Position numbers and translations under genes: made by a program. The notes under the pieces were generated by a model. The model did not search any database. It was not told the origin of the DNA and saw only the letters and a program-made list of their open reading frames with translations. From contig CM072522.1 of NCBI GenBank assembly GCA_036898135.1, positions 36,716,358 through 36,780,357 on the forward strand: a stretch of DNA of 64,000 bases, read 5' to 3'. Positions 56,701 through 63,249 of the stretch are shown piece after piece; position 1 is the stretch's first letter, and the number at the start of each line of letters is the position of its first letter. The stretch comes from Oncomelania hupensis. Its lineage: Eukaryota; Mollusca; Gastropoda; Littorinimorpha; Pomatiopsidae.

Positions 56701-57574
56701 GCGGGACTAACTTGCCTTGTCCACAGGCCAGAAACCAATGGCGCCTGACAGGTGTGGGTTCGATCCAGCATCTGGGCGTTATGTTTCTCCGAAATATTAT
56801 TTACTTTCGACTCGGGCAACGTCTCGGGGGTTTTCTCCGGGTACTCCGGTTTGCTCCCCCAGCAAAATTTCAAAATCACAACTAATGTTAGGTAGGTTGG
56901 GTTTGGGCGCGCCACAGGCTGCGACTACGCTTTCCCCAGGGGAGGCGACCCAGAATTTCCCTATGAAAAAAAGGACAATAAGGTTAAAAATTAAATTTAA
57001 TTAATTAATTAAAAAAAGAACTTGACCATAAAAAAATTAATAAAGAAAATTAATAAATGCATAACACTTTATTTATTTGCAGTTCTATGTGTACGTTTAT
57101 GTATATATTTATTTTCTGTATTAATTTTTTTATGGTCAAGTTCTTTTTTTGTGTATTGTACTTGTAATGGCTTTAGTTATTATTTAGTTAGCTGTGTGCA
57201 AGAGGACAGAGAAAGATGGAGTATGCTGGTTAAACGATCATCTGTGGTGCCCCTACGACCTCCGGGTTACGGGACAGGATAGGATAGGATAATGTGCAAT
57301 GTCTTTGTTAATACTTAATTTATTTATATGGAGCTTTATGTGCACGTGTAACAAAAAAATATAAATACAACTACACAGGAAAAAATAACAACAGCATAAA
57401 TATACACAAAATTACACATAACGAAAATAAGTAATTCAAAAACAAGAAAAAAAAACGTTTAAAAAAAGTAATCAAAACGGATTAATTTTCGAACATCAAT
57501 TAAAGTTACCTCGGTTTCTTTCCCATTGCAGTTGATCATCAGATGTTCCATAATGGTATGCAATACACTGCGAT
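39153..57574 (-). CDS. uncharacterised basic/coiled-coil protein, 3' nine exons
   Basis: Exons in transcription order: 57510-57574, 55377-55496, 53389-53516, 50786-50963, 50193-50449, 49212-49345, 48109-48288, 46376-46633, 39153-39376. All have AG/GT borders on the minus strand and all phases agree, giving 513 residues plus stop. Upstream exons must exist, because the first exon seen starts in mid-codon, but I could not find them before 64000. Order of features: LHTIMEHLM helix; EEEEK then RSHRSRRR basic patch; Ser/Arg-rich stretch; a heptad-like helix from KMLEEADRQNVDMQKRRDR through LEQLRRLVREERVE to NRRLEDDLKMAKLR, likely a coiled coil; FKKFHSFLDMLQEAG; YHYQREKEEADQIYQRLK; Pro/Ser-rich region; poly-Glu; acidic DSDDDDF end. 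I do not recognise the family. The last intron hosts a Ty3/gypsy element. Confidence 0.85.
39435..39626 (+). repeat. Ty3/gypsy 5' LTR
   Basis: 192 bp, TGTAAGG...CTACACA. It has CCAAGATGGCAAC (YY1-like) and GAATAAATCG (polyadenylation signal). No obvious TATA box. Confidence 0.93.
39770..43972 (+). CDS. Ty3/gypsy Gag-Pol polyprotein
   Basis: 1400 codons, uninterrupted. Approximate order: Gag capsid-like region (1-215); two zinc knuckles (CYKC at about 220 and CHKCKKKGHFSAVC at about 239); a linker with three PHxRGGGQ repeats (about 296-343); aspartic protease (LDTGADVTVV, about 390); reverse transcriptase (RLCVDLTRLN at about 564, FGISSGPEVF, and IDDILVAG at about 664, where the usual aromatic residue before xDD is Asp); RNase H (SADSSSYGLGSVLLQ at about 808); integrase with H-x3-H and CAMC zinc site (about 1037), then D (GMDLF, about 1101), D (HSDNGPQF, about 1154) and E (NGEAERAV, about 1188); a basic tail. 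Gag and Pol are in one frame, so no frameshift is needed. A poly-A run of about 21 precedes the ATG. Confidence 0.95.
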   Translation: MEEHEAVAPATQNAKCFRPNIPIPGKLDVHSRNLEATWRKFKRQWDNYETATRLDAEDKKYRKAVFLSIIGEDAFDLCDGFSYTAEEDEDDIAVVMSKFQQYCIGETNEIYETFIFNGRNQEGGETVDAYVAALRKLAKTCGFGDKEERMIRDRLVFGVKDDVIRQKLLEDRRLTLSTAIEMCRAHEASHSQARAMTGSTEAVDALQRRRGGQPATIKCYKCGYDHIQKETCPAKNAECHKCKKKGHFSAVCYSKSQTEYRKSHSQKNIHEVDGDHGLLDTVSSAKKVSQDTKKGSRKPHPRGGGQNLISGKKDIGPCKPHLRGGGQDLCSNEKQSDLRMPHLRGGGQGQLSPSVSTERTEAVVGPVTGDGTEPWHARVQVDGKMVNFKLDTGADVTVVPPSYAKKSKLQKTKKQLFGPGQNSLIVRGKFSAVMECKGVSTTQDVYVVDNLQQPLLGRPALEALQLVKLVQAVQADLPADKHRKAHPKLFTGLGHMREPYKIRLKENSVPFAVSAPRRVPLPLQKKVEEELKRLQDLEVIRPVTTPTDWCAPIVVVPKGNSDAIRLCVDLTRLNENVRRENYPLPSTDQLLAQLAGATVFTKLDCNSGFHQVPLDEVSQELTTFITPIGRFCYTRLPFGISSGPEVFHRRMSQLLQDIPGVICDIDDILVAGHCQAEHDQRLETVLQRMEQAEVTLNDKCKFSQSSVRFLGHVISKEGIKMDPVKVEAIQKFPRPSNVSEVRRLLGMMNFVQKFSPDLAEVTRPLRELLKKEVAWTWDDAQERAFVQLKEKMSSPPVLAHYSPDRPTKVSADSSSYGLGSVLLQQQKNGEWQPVFFASRSLTATEQRYAQVEKEALACTWACEKFADFLIGLPLFTLETDHRPLLALLKTKGLDELSPRIQRFRMRLMRFSYHVIHTAGKNLTTADALSRAPAGSPEDADLRMESDTRAFVQSVIDTLPASEMRLAEIKAKQQEDTDCSKIMEYCRDGWPADKKKLATQLRQYYAARSDLSVQEGLLLFGTRLVIPAVLRKDVLDRIHKDGHQGIVKCRALAKSCVWWPGLSRQIEDMVEKCAMCERERRNRPEPLKPSSVPDYPWQRVGMDLFEWKGQEYLLVVDYFSRYIELAHLCSSTTSDTVILHCKSIFARHGIPENVHSDNGPQFASRVFAQFAELYGFSHTTSSPHHPEGNGEAERAVKTVKGLLEKSGDPYLALLQYRATSLQCGYSPSEMSMGRRLRTRVPVVLSLLTPDWPELQNMKKAETIQKDAQKKHFDRRHQVVPLPALSPKDPVWIKEPKDEKAVIVKAVGPTSYLVETPLGRRRRNRRHLNRRRSDPPTPVKVNPAVSSTLPSPRETEVQKDLEPDSVSQPQTIPPPVESRDTDTNFTVTRSGRVVKPPQRLDL
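44142..44333 (+). repeat. Ty3/gypsy 3' LTR
   Basis: 192 bp, the same sequence as the 5' LTR by eye; preceded by a poly-A run (44102-44127) and the polypurine tract. Confidence 0.93.
44334..44412. repeat. (AGT)n microsatellite at the insertion site
   Basis: Interrupted AGT/AGC repeat that continues the short AGT run left of the 5' LTR (39424-39434), that is, the target of the Ty3/gypsy insertion. Confidence 0.9.
44417..44595 (-). mobile_element. retroposon Z, 5'-truncated copy J
   Basis: Tail ACATTACATTACATG on the left, then CTTTAGGTCCAGCGG, ending at about GCTGAGGCTATACTCTA. A related short fragment with CCAGCGGACTGCTAAGAGCC lies at 44906-44938. Confidence 0.85.
44605..45115. other. intron sequence, nothing recognised beyond short repeats
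   Basis: A short ATT run (44609-44633), then AT-rich sequence without coding or repeat similarity apart from the 44906-44938 fragment. Confidence 0.4.
45118..45378 (-). mobile_element. RTE-like LINE 3' fragment
   Basis: Minus-strand copy of the C-terminal end: VKKRKLRWYGHVTRASGLAK and GGRRRGRPKKRWEDNI, ending at a tail remnant (CTATACTATCCCAT). 5'-truncated. Confidence 0.88.
45380..45950 (-). pseudogene. I/Jockey-type LINE remnant: RNase H and C-terminal Cys domain
   Basis: On the minus strand the sequence encodes, in broken frames, VFMWVPSHMDIRSNIAVDKA, a decayed form of the RNase H WVPSH motif, followed by LPNFAYTRKEETVLACLHI and CFACDKSFSVRHFMSDC. This is unlike the RTE copies. Having RNase H points to the I group. 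Non-functional. Confidence 0.7.
46180..46232. repeat. TG and GA dinucleotide tract
   Basis: GTGTGTGTGTGTGTGTG followed by GAGAGATAGAGAGAG units. Confidence 0.85.
46376..46633 (-). CDS. minus-strand gene, exon h
   Basis: Acceptor TTTTCAG, donor AAAG/GTGAGG, phase 1 on both sides. Encodes a Pro/Ser/Thr/Arg-rich, probably disordered segment (PIMPTSPRITDSPTTPHH and PSPRPVPTPRARP), rich in SP/TP sites. Confidence 0.88.
46657..46712. repeat. (AAT)n microsatellite, expanded SINE tail
   Basis: About 18 AAT triplets. On the minus strand it directly follows the 3' end of the SINE at 46713-46870, as ATT repeats follow the related SINE at 29260. Confidence 0.88.
46713..46870 (-). mobile_element. SINE 3' part (same family as 28888-29287)
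   Basis: Minus strand: CAGCGTGTATGTTGGTACAG, ATCGCCGTGCTTTGAGCC, then GCATCCAGTATT and the tail. The head is not present. Confidence 0.75.
46979..48104 (-). repeat. 56 bp minisatellite, about 20 copies, abutting exon g
   Basis: Plus-strand unit: CTTGTGTAACGGGATGTTTG, GCCATGTTTTGTATTAGAGA, AGAACCAATGACTGAC. The end of exon g (48109-48140) has the same GTTGTGTAAC-AGGATG-TGGCCATGTT order, so the array derives from the exon end, its 5' splice site and the start of the intron. Copies nearest the exon (47880-48104) are the most diverged. Confidence 0.92.
48109..48288 (-). CDS. minus-strand gene, exon g
   Basis: Acceptor GTTAAG, donor CAAC/GTTAGT, phase 1 on both sides. Encodes SSAYHYQREKEEADQIYQRL and a NMATHPVTQ end. 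The exon end plus donor resembles the unit of the minisatellite that fills the adjacent intron. Confidence 0.88.
48485..48778 (+). mobile_element. tRNA/5S-chimeric SINE, copy 2
   Basis: Starts GGGCTGCCGGATAGCGCAGT. At about 48531-48576 it has GTTAAGCACCGTCC, GCGGTTAGCACTTGGATGGG and TGACCGC, which follow the 3' half of 5S rRNA in order. The tail is CTTTACCTTTACC. Intron between exons f and g. Confidence 0.9.
49117..49209. repeat. (GAT)n microsatellite next to the exon f donor
   Basis: About 30 GAT triplets that end one base before the donor of exon f on the minus strand. Confidence 0.95.
49212..49345 (-). CDS. minus-strand gene, exon f
   Basis: Acceptor GTTGCAG, donor CTG/GTAATC, phase 2 in and phase 1 out. 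Encodes LGDLITMAGLDQEQMNASRA and a Ser/Gln-rich stretch. A GAT microsatellite starts directly inside the downstream intron. Confidence 0.87.
49472..50100. other. intron, nothing recognised
   Basis: Starts with a TTC run (49472-49494), then unique-looking sequence with no splice-supported frame. Confidence 0.4.
50193..50449 (-). CDS. minus-strand gene, exon e (coiled coil)
   Basis: Acceptor TCTGCAG, donor CTGG/GTAAGT, phase 0 in and phase 2 out. Encodes VELEQLRRLVREERVERSK and NRRLEDDLKMAKLRYSTVSS with heptad spacing of Leu/Met, then FKKFHSFLDMLQEAG. Confidence 0.9.
50647..50759. repeat. (ATG/ACG)n microsatellite
   Basis: Interrupted GAT/GAC repeat of about 37 triplets, in the intron between exons d and e. 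Confidence 0.95.
50786..50963 (-). CDS. minus-strand gene, exon d
   Basis: Acceptor CCTACTAG, donor CAG/GTGGGT, phase 2 in and phase 0 out. Encodes GFPPEHTPHKSMEDVSDLE and VKMLEEADRQNVDMQKRRDR, leading into the coiled coil of exon e. Confidence 0.88.
51195..51905 (+). repeat. 30 bp minisatellite, about 23 copies
   Basis: Unit GGGTCTAGCAGACGATACTG then CCCTTTTGTC (or CCCTTTGGTC). Because 30 is a multiple of three the plus frame reads repeated GLADDTALLS without stops, and the minus frame SSARPDKRAV; both are repeat artefacts. Variant units concentrate at the left edge. Confidence 0.95.
52085..52375 (-). mobile_element. tRNA-Leu-like SINE with CTCCGG domain, copy 1
   Basis: Inverted relative of 56671-56960: minus strand AACGTTGTGGCCGCGTGGTC (A box), TGTGGGGTCGATCCCGCC (B box), then GGGATTCTCCCCTTGTACTC and CCGGTTTGCTCCCCCAGCA, ending near the SINE 3' GAGGCCACCCAGAATTAC. 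Confidence 0.88.
52435..53385. other. intron between exons c and d, nothing recognised
   Basis: Contains a TTC run (52572-52602) and a long C/T-rich block (53147-53218). A frame at 53104-53376 is low-complexity Pro. The sequence CTGTCCCAAATGGAAGTG occurs twice (about 53323 and 53357). Confidence 0.45.
53389..53516 (-). CDS. minus-strand gene, exon c (Ser/Arg-rich)
   Basis: Acceptor GCGCAG, donor ACAG/GTATTG, phase 0 in and phase 2 out. The phase-consistent frame encodes VTPSSSRRRSSKHSATSR and RQDILESLKPTPGLPWR, highly basic. Another open frame overlaps, but the flanking phases favour this one. Confidence 0.8.
53520..55370. other. intron between exons b and c with repeat fragments
   Basis: A CCCCTCC tract (53580-53625), a G-rich tract (54015-54060), a SINE-like fragment at 54195-54330 ending GAGCTGGAAAAAAAAGCGCTG, and a CA tract at 54657-54697. 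No exon-like frame with consistent splice sites was found. Confidence 0.45.
55377..55496 (-). CDS. minus-strand gene, exon b
   Basis: Acceptor GTGTGTGCAG after a TG-rich tract, donor AAG/GTACTG, 40 codons, phase 0 on both sides. Encodes YQWIEPALEEEEKTVVRSH, then RSRRRTTK and SIGKKTTIK. Confidence 0.85.
55771..56058 (+). mobile_element. ~290 bp MITE-like element containing repeat W
   Basis: Inverted ends: ACGGCAAAAGCGCAATTTCA at about 55770 and, reverse-complemented, ACGGAAAAAGCGCAATTTCA at about 56058. The interior matches 26675-26868. No clear target duplication was identified, so the borders are approximate. Confidence 0.65.
56235..56420 (+). mobile_element. SINE-like fragment with AAAAGCGC 3' end
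   Basis: Contains GTCGTCTGGACGTCAGACTG, TTGAGTTAGATCCTGTATCG and AGCTGGAAAAGCGCTGTATA. Related to 33850-34012 and to 24485-24690. It follows a GAT microsatellite (56185-56232). Confidence 0.7.
56671..56960 (+). mobile_element. tRNA-Leu-like SINE with CTCCGG domain, copy 2
   Basis: Head GCGAGCGTTGTGGCCAAGTG (A box, typical of Leu/Ser tRNAs with a long variable arm), B box GTGGGTTCGATCCAGC, central GGGTTTTCTCCGGGTACTCC, 3' part GTAGGTTGGGTTTGGGCGC. Confidence 0.9.
57011..57150. repeat. perfect 32 bp inverted repeat
   Basis: Arms 57011-57042 and 57119-57150 are exact reverse complements (core AGAACTTGACCATAAAAA), separated by 76 bases. Confidence 0.92.
57196..57294 (+). mobile_element. RTE-like LINE, extreme 3' fragment
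   Basis: About 100 bases matching the last codons of the RTE ORF (GAGAAAGATGGAGTATGCTG) and the GGATA tail. Confidence 0.88.
57510..57574 (-). CDS. minus-strand gene, exon a (first one found)
   Basis: Acceptor CTTTCTGTAG, donor GAG/GTAACT, 65 bases, phase 1 in and phase 0 out. Encodes RSVLHTIMEHLMINCNGKET. The upstream partner exon was not identified in 57575-64000. Confidence 0.75.
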
Positions 57575-57694
57575 CTACAGAAAGGAAGGAAAAACAAAGA
57601 GAAATAAAAGAATAATACATAAATACAATGAAAAAAACTACAACAACAAAACACTAAAACCAAGAATTAAATACATTTAAGCAAGTAAAGTATG

Positions 57695-57905
57695 CCGGCA
57701 AAGAAACAATCAACGGACGTACACACCTTTTTTTTTTTTTTTTTAAGTTTCCCACTTCAGGGGAGACTACTCGAGGCTTACTTCCGCCTGTCCACCCTCC
57801 CTCTGCCGCTGTCCAGCTTAAACAGCCCGCGTGTGATGATTCCCCTTGTGTTTGATCTTCAGCCCTTTCATCCGTCTTGCTTTTGTGCACCATTGGTGAG
57901 GGATT
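57695..57905 (-). mobile_element. possible poly-A-tailed retroposon fragment
   Basis: On the minus strand a segment with AAGCCTCGAGTAGTCTCCCC and TGAAGTGGGAAACTT ends in about 18 A (57729-57746). The tail suggests a retroposed sequence. A minus-strand frame runs through it, but there is no splice support for it as an upstream exon of the minus-strand gene. Confidence 0.45.
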
Positions 57906-57989
57906 GAATGCAGCACACCATCCCAAATATACACAAACTTCATGATCTAATGATGTAGGTGGGTGGGTGAGTATTGCTATGGATTACCA

Positions 57990-58968
57990 GGGACAAGGCT
58001 ACCAGTGCAGTCCTCCATAACAACGCCATCGGAAACTGGTTCAGAACAACATTTGGTGTGCCTACTCTCTCCAACACTCTTCAACTTCTTTCTGGAGCGC
58101 ATCATGTCAGATGCCCTTGCAGATCACGAAGGCACAGTCAGCATAAGGGGAAGAGCAATCTCCAACCTTCGTTTTGAGGATGGCATTGATGGATTGGCTG
58201 GAGAGGAACAAGAACTTGAACAGCTGGTACAGAGGCTTGACACCCACCTCCAGAGCCTATGGAATGGAAATAAGTGCAGAGAAGACCAAAATGATGACCA
58301 ACAACACCAATGGCATCAACACGGACATCAAAGTCTAAGGCCAATCCCTCAACACATTGCATAGCTTCAAATATTTAGGAGCTATTATATCATACACTGG
58401 GTCCCGACAGGAAGTCCTCTCCAGGATCGCACAAACAACTGCTGCCCTAGCGAGGTTGAAGCCCATTTGGAAAGACAGGACCATCAGTCTACATTCCAAG
58501 GTAAAGCTGCTGCGATCCCTTGTCATCTCCATCTTCCTATACGCTTGCGAAACATGGACCCTTACAGCAGATCTACAACGAAGAATACAAAGAATGGAGA
58601 TGAGGTGCTACAGAAGACTTCTGGGCATTTCCTATACCCACCACATCACCAACGACGAAGTCCGACAGACCATCACACAAGCCACATGATGACATGCTCA
58701 CAGTGGTAAAGAAACGGAAACTTCGATGGTATGGCCACGTCCACACAGCATCAAGCCTTGCAAAGACCATCCTGCAAGGCACGGTGCAAGGAGACAGAAG
58801 AAGAGGCAGACATAAAAAAAAGGTGGGAGGACAACAATCGAGAATGGACTGGCTTGACACTGAGCGAAGCCGTAAGGGTTGCTGAAGACAGAGAAAGATG
58901 TAGTACGCTGGTTAAACGATCATCTGTGGTGCCCCAACCACTCTCGAGTTACGGGATAGGATAGGACA
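57990..58968 (+). pseudogene. RTE-like LINE, defective 1 kb copy
   Basis: Matches 5850-6838 of the window. It has a deletion of about 11 bases at the VRQGC motif (near 58058), and the catalytic FADD is changed to FEDG (near 58175). Several frame changes. Ends with a GGATA tail. Confidence 0.9.
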
Positions 58969-59011
58969 GACAGATTAATATTTTACAATTTTGAAGCATC
59001 ACAAAACCCAT

Positions 59012-59286
59012 TGCATTACATTACATTACATTACATGGTTATTGCTTTAGGTCCAGCGGATTCTTCCGAGCCAAATCATGACCAGAGAAGTGAAAGAGGA
59101 CTCACCCCTGATCCGCATAAAAGATCTGCCAAAATAACCCTAGCGGTAACACTGAAGGCAATCTACCAGCCGGTCACTTTACAATAAAGACATCCCACGC
59201 AGGGGACGCTGAGGCTATACTCTAATTTATCGAACCCACGTTTACAAAAACAAAATAGAATACAAACATCATTATACAATATCAAC
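59012..59286 (-). mobile_element. retroposon Z, 5'-truncated copy K
   Basis: Starts with ATTACATTACATTACATGG, runs to ATATCAACAATGG where it joins directly to an RTE fragment. Longer subfamily (AGTGAAAGAGGACTCACC). Confidence 0.85.
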
Positions 59287-59287
59287 A

Positions 59288-59662
59288 ATGGTGAAGGAAC
59301 GGAAACTCCGATGGCATGGCCACGTCACCAAATCACCAGGCCTTGCAGACCATCACACAAGCCATTAGACAACACGATGACATGCTCACAGTAGGTGAAG
59401 AAACGGAAACTCCGATGGTATGGCCACGTCACCAGATCATCAGTTCTTGCAAAGACCATCCTGCAAGGCACAGTGCATGGAGGTGGAAGAAGAGGGAGAA
59501 CGAAAAAGAGGTGGGAGAACAACATTCAAGAATGGACTGGTTTGACACTGAGCGAAGCCATCAGGGTTGCTGAGAACAGAGAAAGATGGAGTACGCTGGT
59601 TAAACGATCATCTGTGGTGCCCCTACGACCTCAGAGTTACGGGATAGGATAGGATAGGATAG
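59288..59662 (+). mobile_element. RTE-like LINE 3' fragment, internally rearranged
   Basis: Contains the GGTGAAGAAACGGAAACTCC segment twice (59290 and 59394), so part of the C-terminal region is duplicated; ends with four GGATA units. Confidence 0.85.
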
Positions 59663-59896
59663 AACCATGGATGCGTCACTTAGTTTTTCGAGTTCGTTCT
59701 GTCACAATGTGGCGATACTACATTGATGTTGTGTACGGGTGCCTCTCTGTTACTTGTAGCGTCTTTAGTATCTCCATTTCCCGAAGTGCCTTTGATGGGT
59801 TTTATTGCTGTTGTACCGTTGGTGTTGATGCTATGTACGCCGCCCGCGCATTTCCTTATTTTTAATGGGGAATATAAAGATTCTGACTCTGATTCT

Positions 59897-60198
59897 AAAA
59901 AAGGTAAAGGTAGGTAAAGGTAGTCCCATAGCCTTGTGGCCGTAGGGGAGCGTGATGTTGGAGATCACACTTATCTTGGGCCAGCGTAATGAGGGCGATG
60001 CCCAACTCTCTCCCTCGCTGCTTTGCCTTCCCCACCCTCAAGAGAGTAGGTACTCAATCACAGTTGAGTCAACTGGGGGCGTTGTTGTTTGTCGCTTCAC
60101 ACCTTAGCGGTCACCCATCCAAGTGCTAACCGCACCGGACGGTGCTTCACTTTCGACACAGTAGCGAGTGCTCCAACCACTGCACTATCCGACACCCC
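59897..60198 (-). mobile_element. tRNA/5S-chimeric SINE, copy 3
   Basis: Minus-oriented; same structure as the copy at 48485, with the full 5S-like block (GCGGTTAGCACTTGGATGGG) and a GGTAAAGG-type tail at the left end. Confidence 0.9.
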
Positions 60199-60535
60199 CT
60201 GACTCTGATTCTAATGAACACAAATTCTTCAAACAAGATTTTCACCTAGCGTTGTTTGTGGCGTGATGCTTGTCCCACTTGGCTGAAAGCCCCTCACAGG
60301 CTAAAACCCTAAACTAACTTCTAAAAAAAACAACAAAGAAATAAATAAAATAAAAAAACAACAACGGTGACGTTTAACGGCCACGCTCACCGCCATTGGC
60401 GACATTGGCGGACGGGGCTAGCCCATCCCATAAAGAAAATAAAAAAAAGGAGTTACGGACCTAAACAAATTTGAACCACCAGAGCAATCCTAATGCTAAG
60501 ATGAACAGCGAAAGAGGCAACTTTTAAAAAAAAAA

Positions 60536-60620
60536 TCTTCCCCACCACGGAAATCGAACCTGGGTCACCACAAAGTGCCAGGCCAACGTTCTACCGCTGA
60601 GCTGCGGCAGTGCGCCCGCA
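60536..60620 (-). mobile_element. tRNA-like SINE head
   Basis: Minus strand: CGCAGCTCAGCGGTAGAACG (A box), GCCTGGCACTTTGTGG, and CAGGTTCGATTTCCGTGG (B box). The head resembles 25022. I do not call a functional tRNA because the acceptor stem does not close well. Confidence 0.55.
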
Positions 60621-60905
60621 TAGTGTGGTAAGGATAGGTTTAGTACAGGTGAGGAGAGGGTGAATGGATCTTGTTTGTAAATCCCTGTCCTGGGTAGCGC
60701 TGCACTTGAGCTGTGATGTTTTCGCGTCCTTACCAATATTCGTACATTTTATTTCTTTACGTTTTTAAAGGGCATGTTTTTTATTTTTACACTGGTCACT
60801 GCGACGAGTCTTCTCTATCTCAAAGCAATGGCGTACACAAGAATTAAGCCATGAATTGCTTTGTAGAACTACCGCGAGAAGTGTTCTATAAACATCTGTG
60901 TATTG

Positions 60906-60929
60906 ATGATGATGATGATGATGATGATA

Positions 60930-60982
<53 letters not shown>

Positions 60983-61040
60983 CATGATGATGATGATTTT
61001 GTATGTATTAGTATTATTATGTACTATGATGATAATAATG

Positions 61041-61100
<60 letters not shown>
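60906..61100. repeat. two (GAT)n microsatellites
   Basis: 60906-60997 and 61027-61100, separated by a short TTTGTATGTATTAG spacer. Source of poly-Asp, poly-Met and poly-Ile frames. Confidence 0.95.
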
Positions 61101-61102
<2 letters not shown>

Positions 61103-61729
61103 GATGAAAACCACTAACAAAGCTAATACAAAAACACTACTACTATTATTGCTACCACAAGTACTATACTACTACTAACACCACTACTACTAGAACTAAA
61201 TTTATAATAAATAAAAATACATCATTATATTAGAAACTACACTAAAAATAATAAATACAATAAATTAAAGCAAAAAAGAAAGGAACAAAACAAATAAATA
61301 CCTAAATAAACTAAATACATAAAAAGCATCAACAAATTAAATTTATTTTTTTTAAATCCGTCTTATGTATAATTTAAATAAATGAAATAAAATAACAAAT
61401 AATAAATAAAACAAATGTATGCAAGTAAATATATAAAAAAAATTCCATTAGAAATGTATACAAAAGCACACCACCAAATAAATACCAGATACGAGAGCCC
61501 CCATTTGTGGACCATTGTTCCCAGGCACTTGCAAGTGACAGCCTACACCCAAAAAGAAGATGATTAGTACTATACTACCACTACTGCTGCTGCTGTTACT
61601 ACTACCATGGCTACAACTACTACAACTACCACACCACTACTATCCCAACCAATATTATCACCACCATTAATCCCTATTAACGCTGCTACTACTGCTGCTT
61701 ACAGTACAACTGCTACTTGTATACTATGC

Positions 61730-61799
<70 letters not shown>

Positions 61800-62190
61800 C
61801 GTTCTTATATAGAGGTTTTCCATAGCTCAAGGTGCTTCTACAACTATTACCAATACTGCTGCCACTAATATCACCAACGCTGCTACTATCACTATTATTA
61901 ACAATTTCGCTGCCAAAGGAGAATTGGACCGAGTTACAACCATCTGCCAGGCAAACAATTTCGCTGCCAAAGAAGAATTAAACCGAGTTACAACCATCTG
62001 CCAGGCAAACCTTGCTCACGATTGTAAAAAAAACAAAATTACCAAAATTTGCAGCTTCAGCAGTATTAAAAATAAATAGTATATATTCTTATACATTTTT
62101 GAAAGGTAATTTAATTTTCTACACAAATAAGCTATTTGAGAAAAAAAAGTTTAAACATATTTTTTTAATGTTTAAAAAAAAACTTATTTT
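61101..62190. other. no gene recognised; ACT-rich and ATT repeats
   Basis: Irregular ACT/ACC triplets (61130-61190, 61570-61720), (ATT)n at 61730-61797, and a ~60 bp direct duplication (AACAATTTCGCTGCCAAAG at 61900 and 61956). Confidence 0.6.
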
Positions 62191-62193
62191 TTC

Positions 62194-62783
62194 CATGGGG
62201 GTACCGGGGGTTTCAGTATAAATAGTATCCCCACTTTCTGGAAATTTAGTGCTTTAAATTCCCACTGTCGCTGTCTTTCTCATTTGTTCTTTCTCATTCT
62301 TACTCTGTTTTATCAATCTACTATACTGTCTTCTTCTTCGCTAGACCAGTCACCTAACCTTTTTCTTGAAAACTTCCGGGACAAAACTCTTCATTTGTGT
62401 GCGAGGTCTGTTGGATCAGCTTAGGAATATTGGACGCTTTCTGCCAAATGGTCACTGGGGCTTCCTATGATGTTATTATTTTGGCAATGTAGGCATTTCA
62501 TATGTATGTGTTTTGTTGATATTTTATAATGATGTTTTTTGTTTTTGTAAACGGGGGTTCGATAAATTAAGAGTATAGCCTCAGCGTCCCCTGCGTGAGG
62601 TGTCTTTATTGTAAAGTAACTGGCTGGTGGAGTGCCTTCAATGTTACCACTAGGGTAGTTTCGGCAGATCTTATATGCGGATCAGGGGCGAGTCCTCTTT
62701 CAGTGAAGCTGTGGTCTTGATTTTGTGGTCCTGATTCGGCTCTCTGCAGTCCGCTGTATAAGCAATAAATAACTAACTAACAT
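62194..62783 (+). mobile_element. retroposon Z, copy L (variant tail)
   Basis: Nearly full length: GGTACCGGGGGTTTCAGTAT at the 5' end, long-subfamily segment GGGGCGAGTCCTCTTTCAG, 3' end AAGCAATAAATAACTAACTA. Confidence 0.88.
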
Positions 62784-63249
62784 TTATTTATTGATTTTTA
62801 GTTCAAATGAGAGAGAGAGTGAGAAAGATGCAATCACATCGTATTTATTGTATTTTTGATGTACGGGTGGGTGCAAGGTATCGCGTTCCTTTCGCTCATG
62901 TCATTGTTTGGCGCATAGATCAGCTTAGCGGGCATGTAGATGGGGTGGGGTGAGGGCAGGGTGCGCAGCGCTACCCGCCAGAGCAATTTGCGTTCTTAAT
63001 CCGACACACTCCTCCTCAGGATAACCCCGCAACAAACTGTCCTCTGTTGGTTCTAGATCTTTCTCTGTCTTTGGACCCACTGCCTGGAATTCATCACCAC
63101 TTTTTCTCCGCAGCAAACCGAATATCAACACCTTTAAAGCAAACCTCAAAGCTCTTTTTTTTTTCTCTAAAGTCTTCTCCTGATCTGTTCTGTCTTCAAA
63201 ATGTTTCTTCCACATTGCCTCATCCTCTTTGTGCGTGAGTTCGTATATG

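Noticed and set aside
57654..57926. Upstream exon of the minus-strand gene
   Set aside because: No acceptor and donor pair with the phase required by exon 57510-57574; the poly-A tail points to a retroposed fragment.
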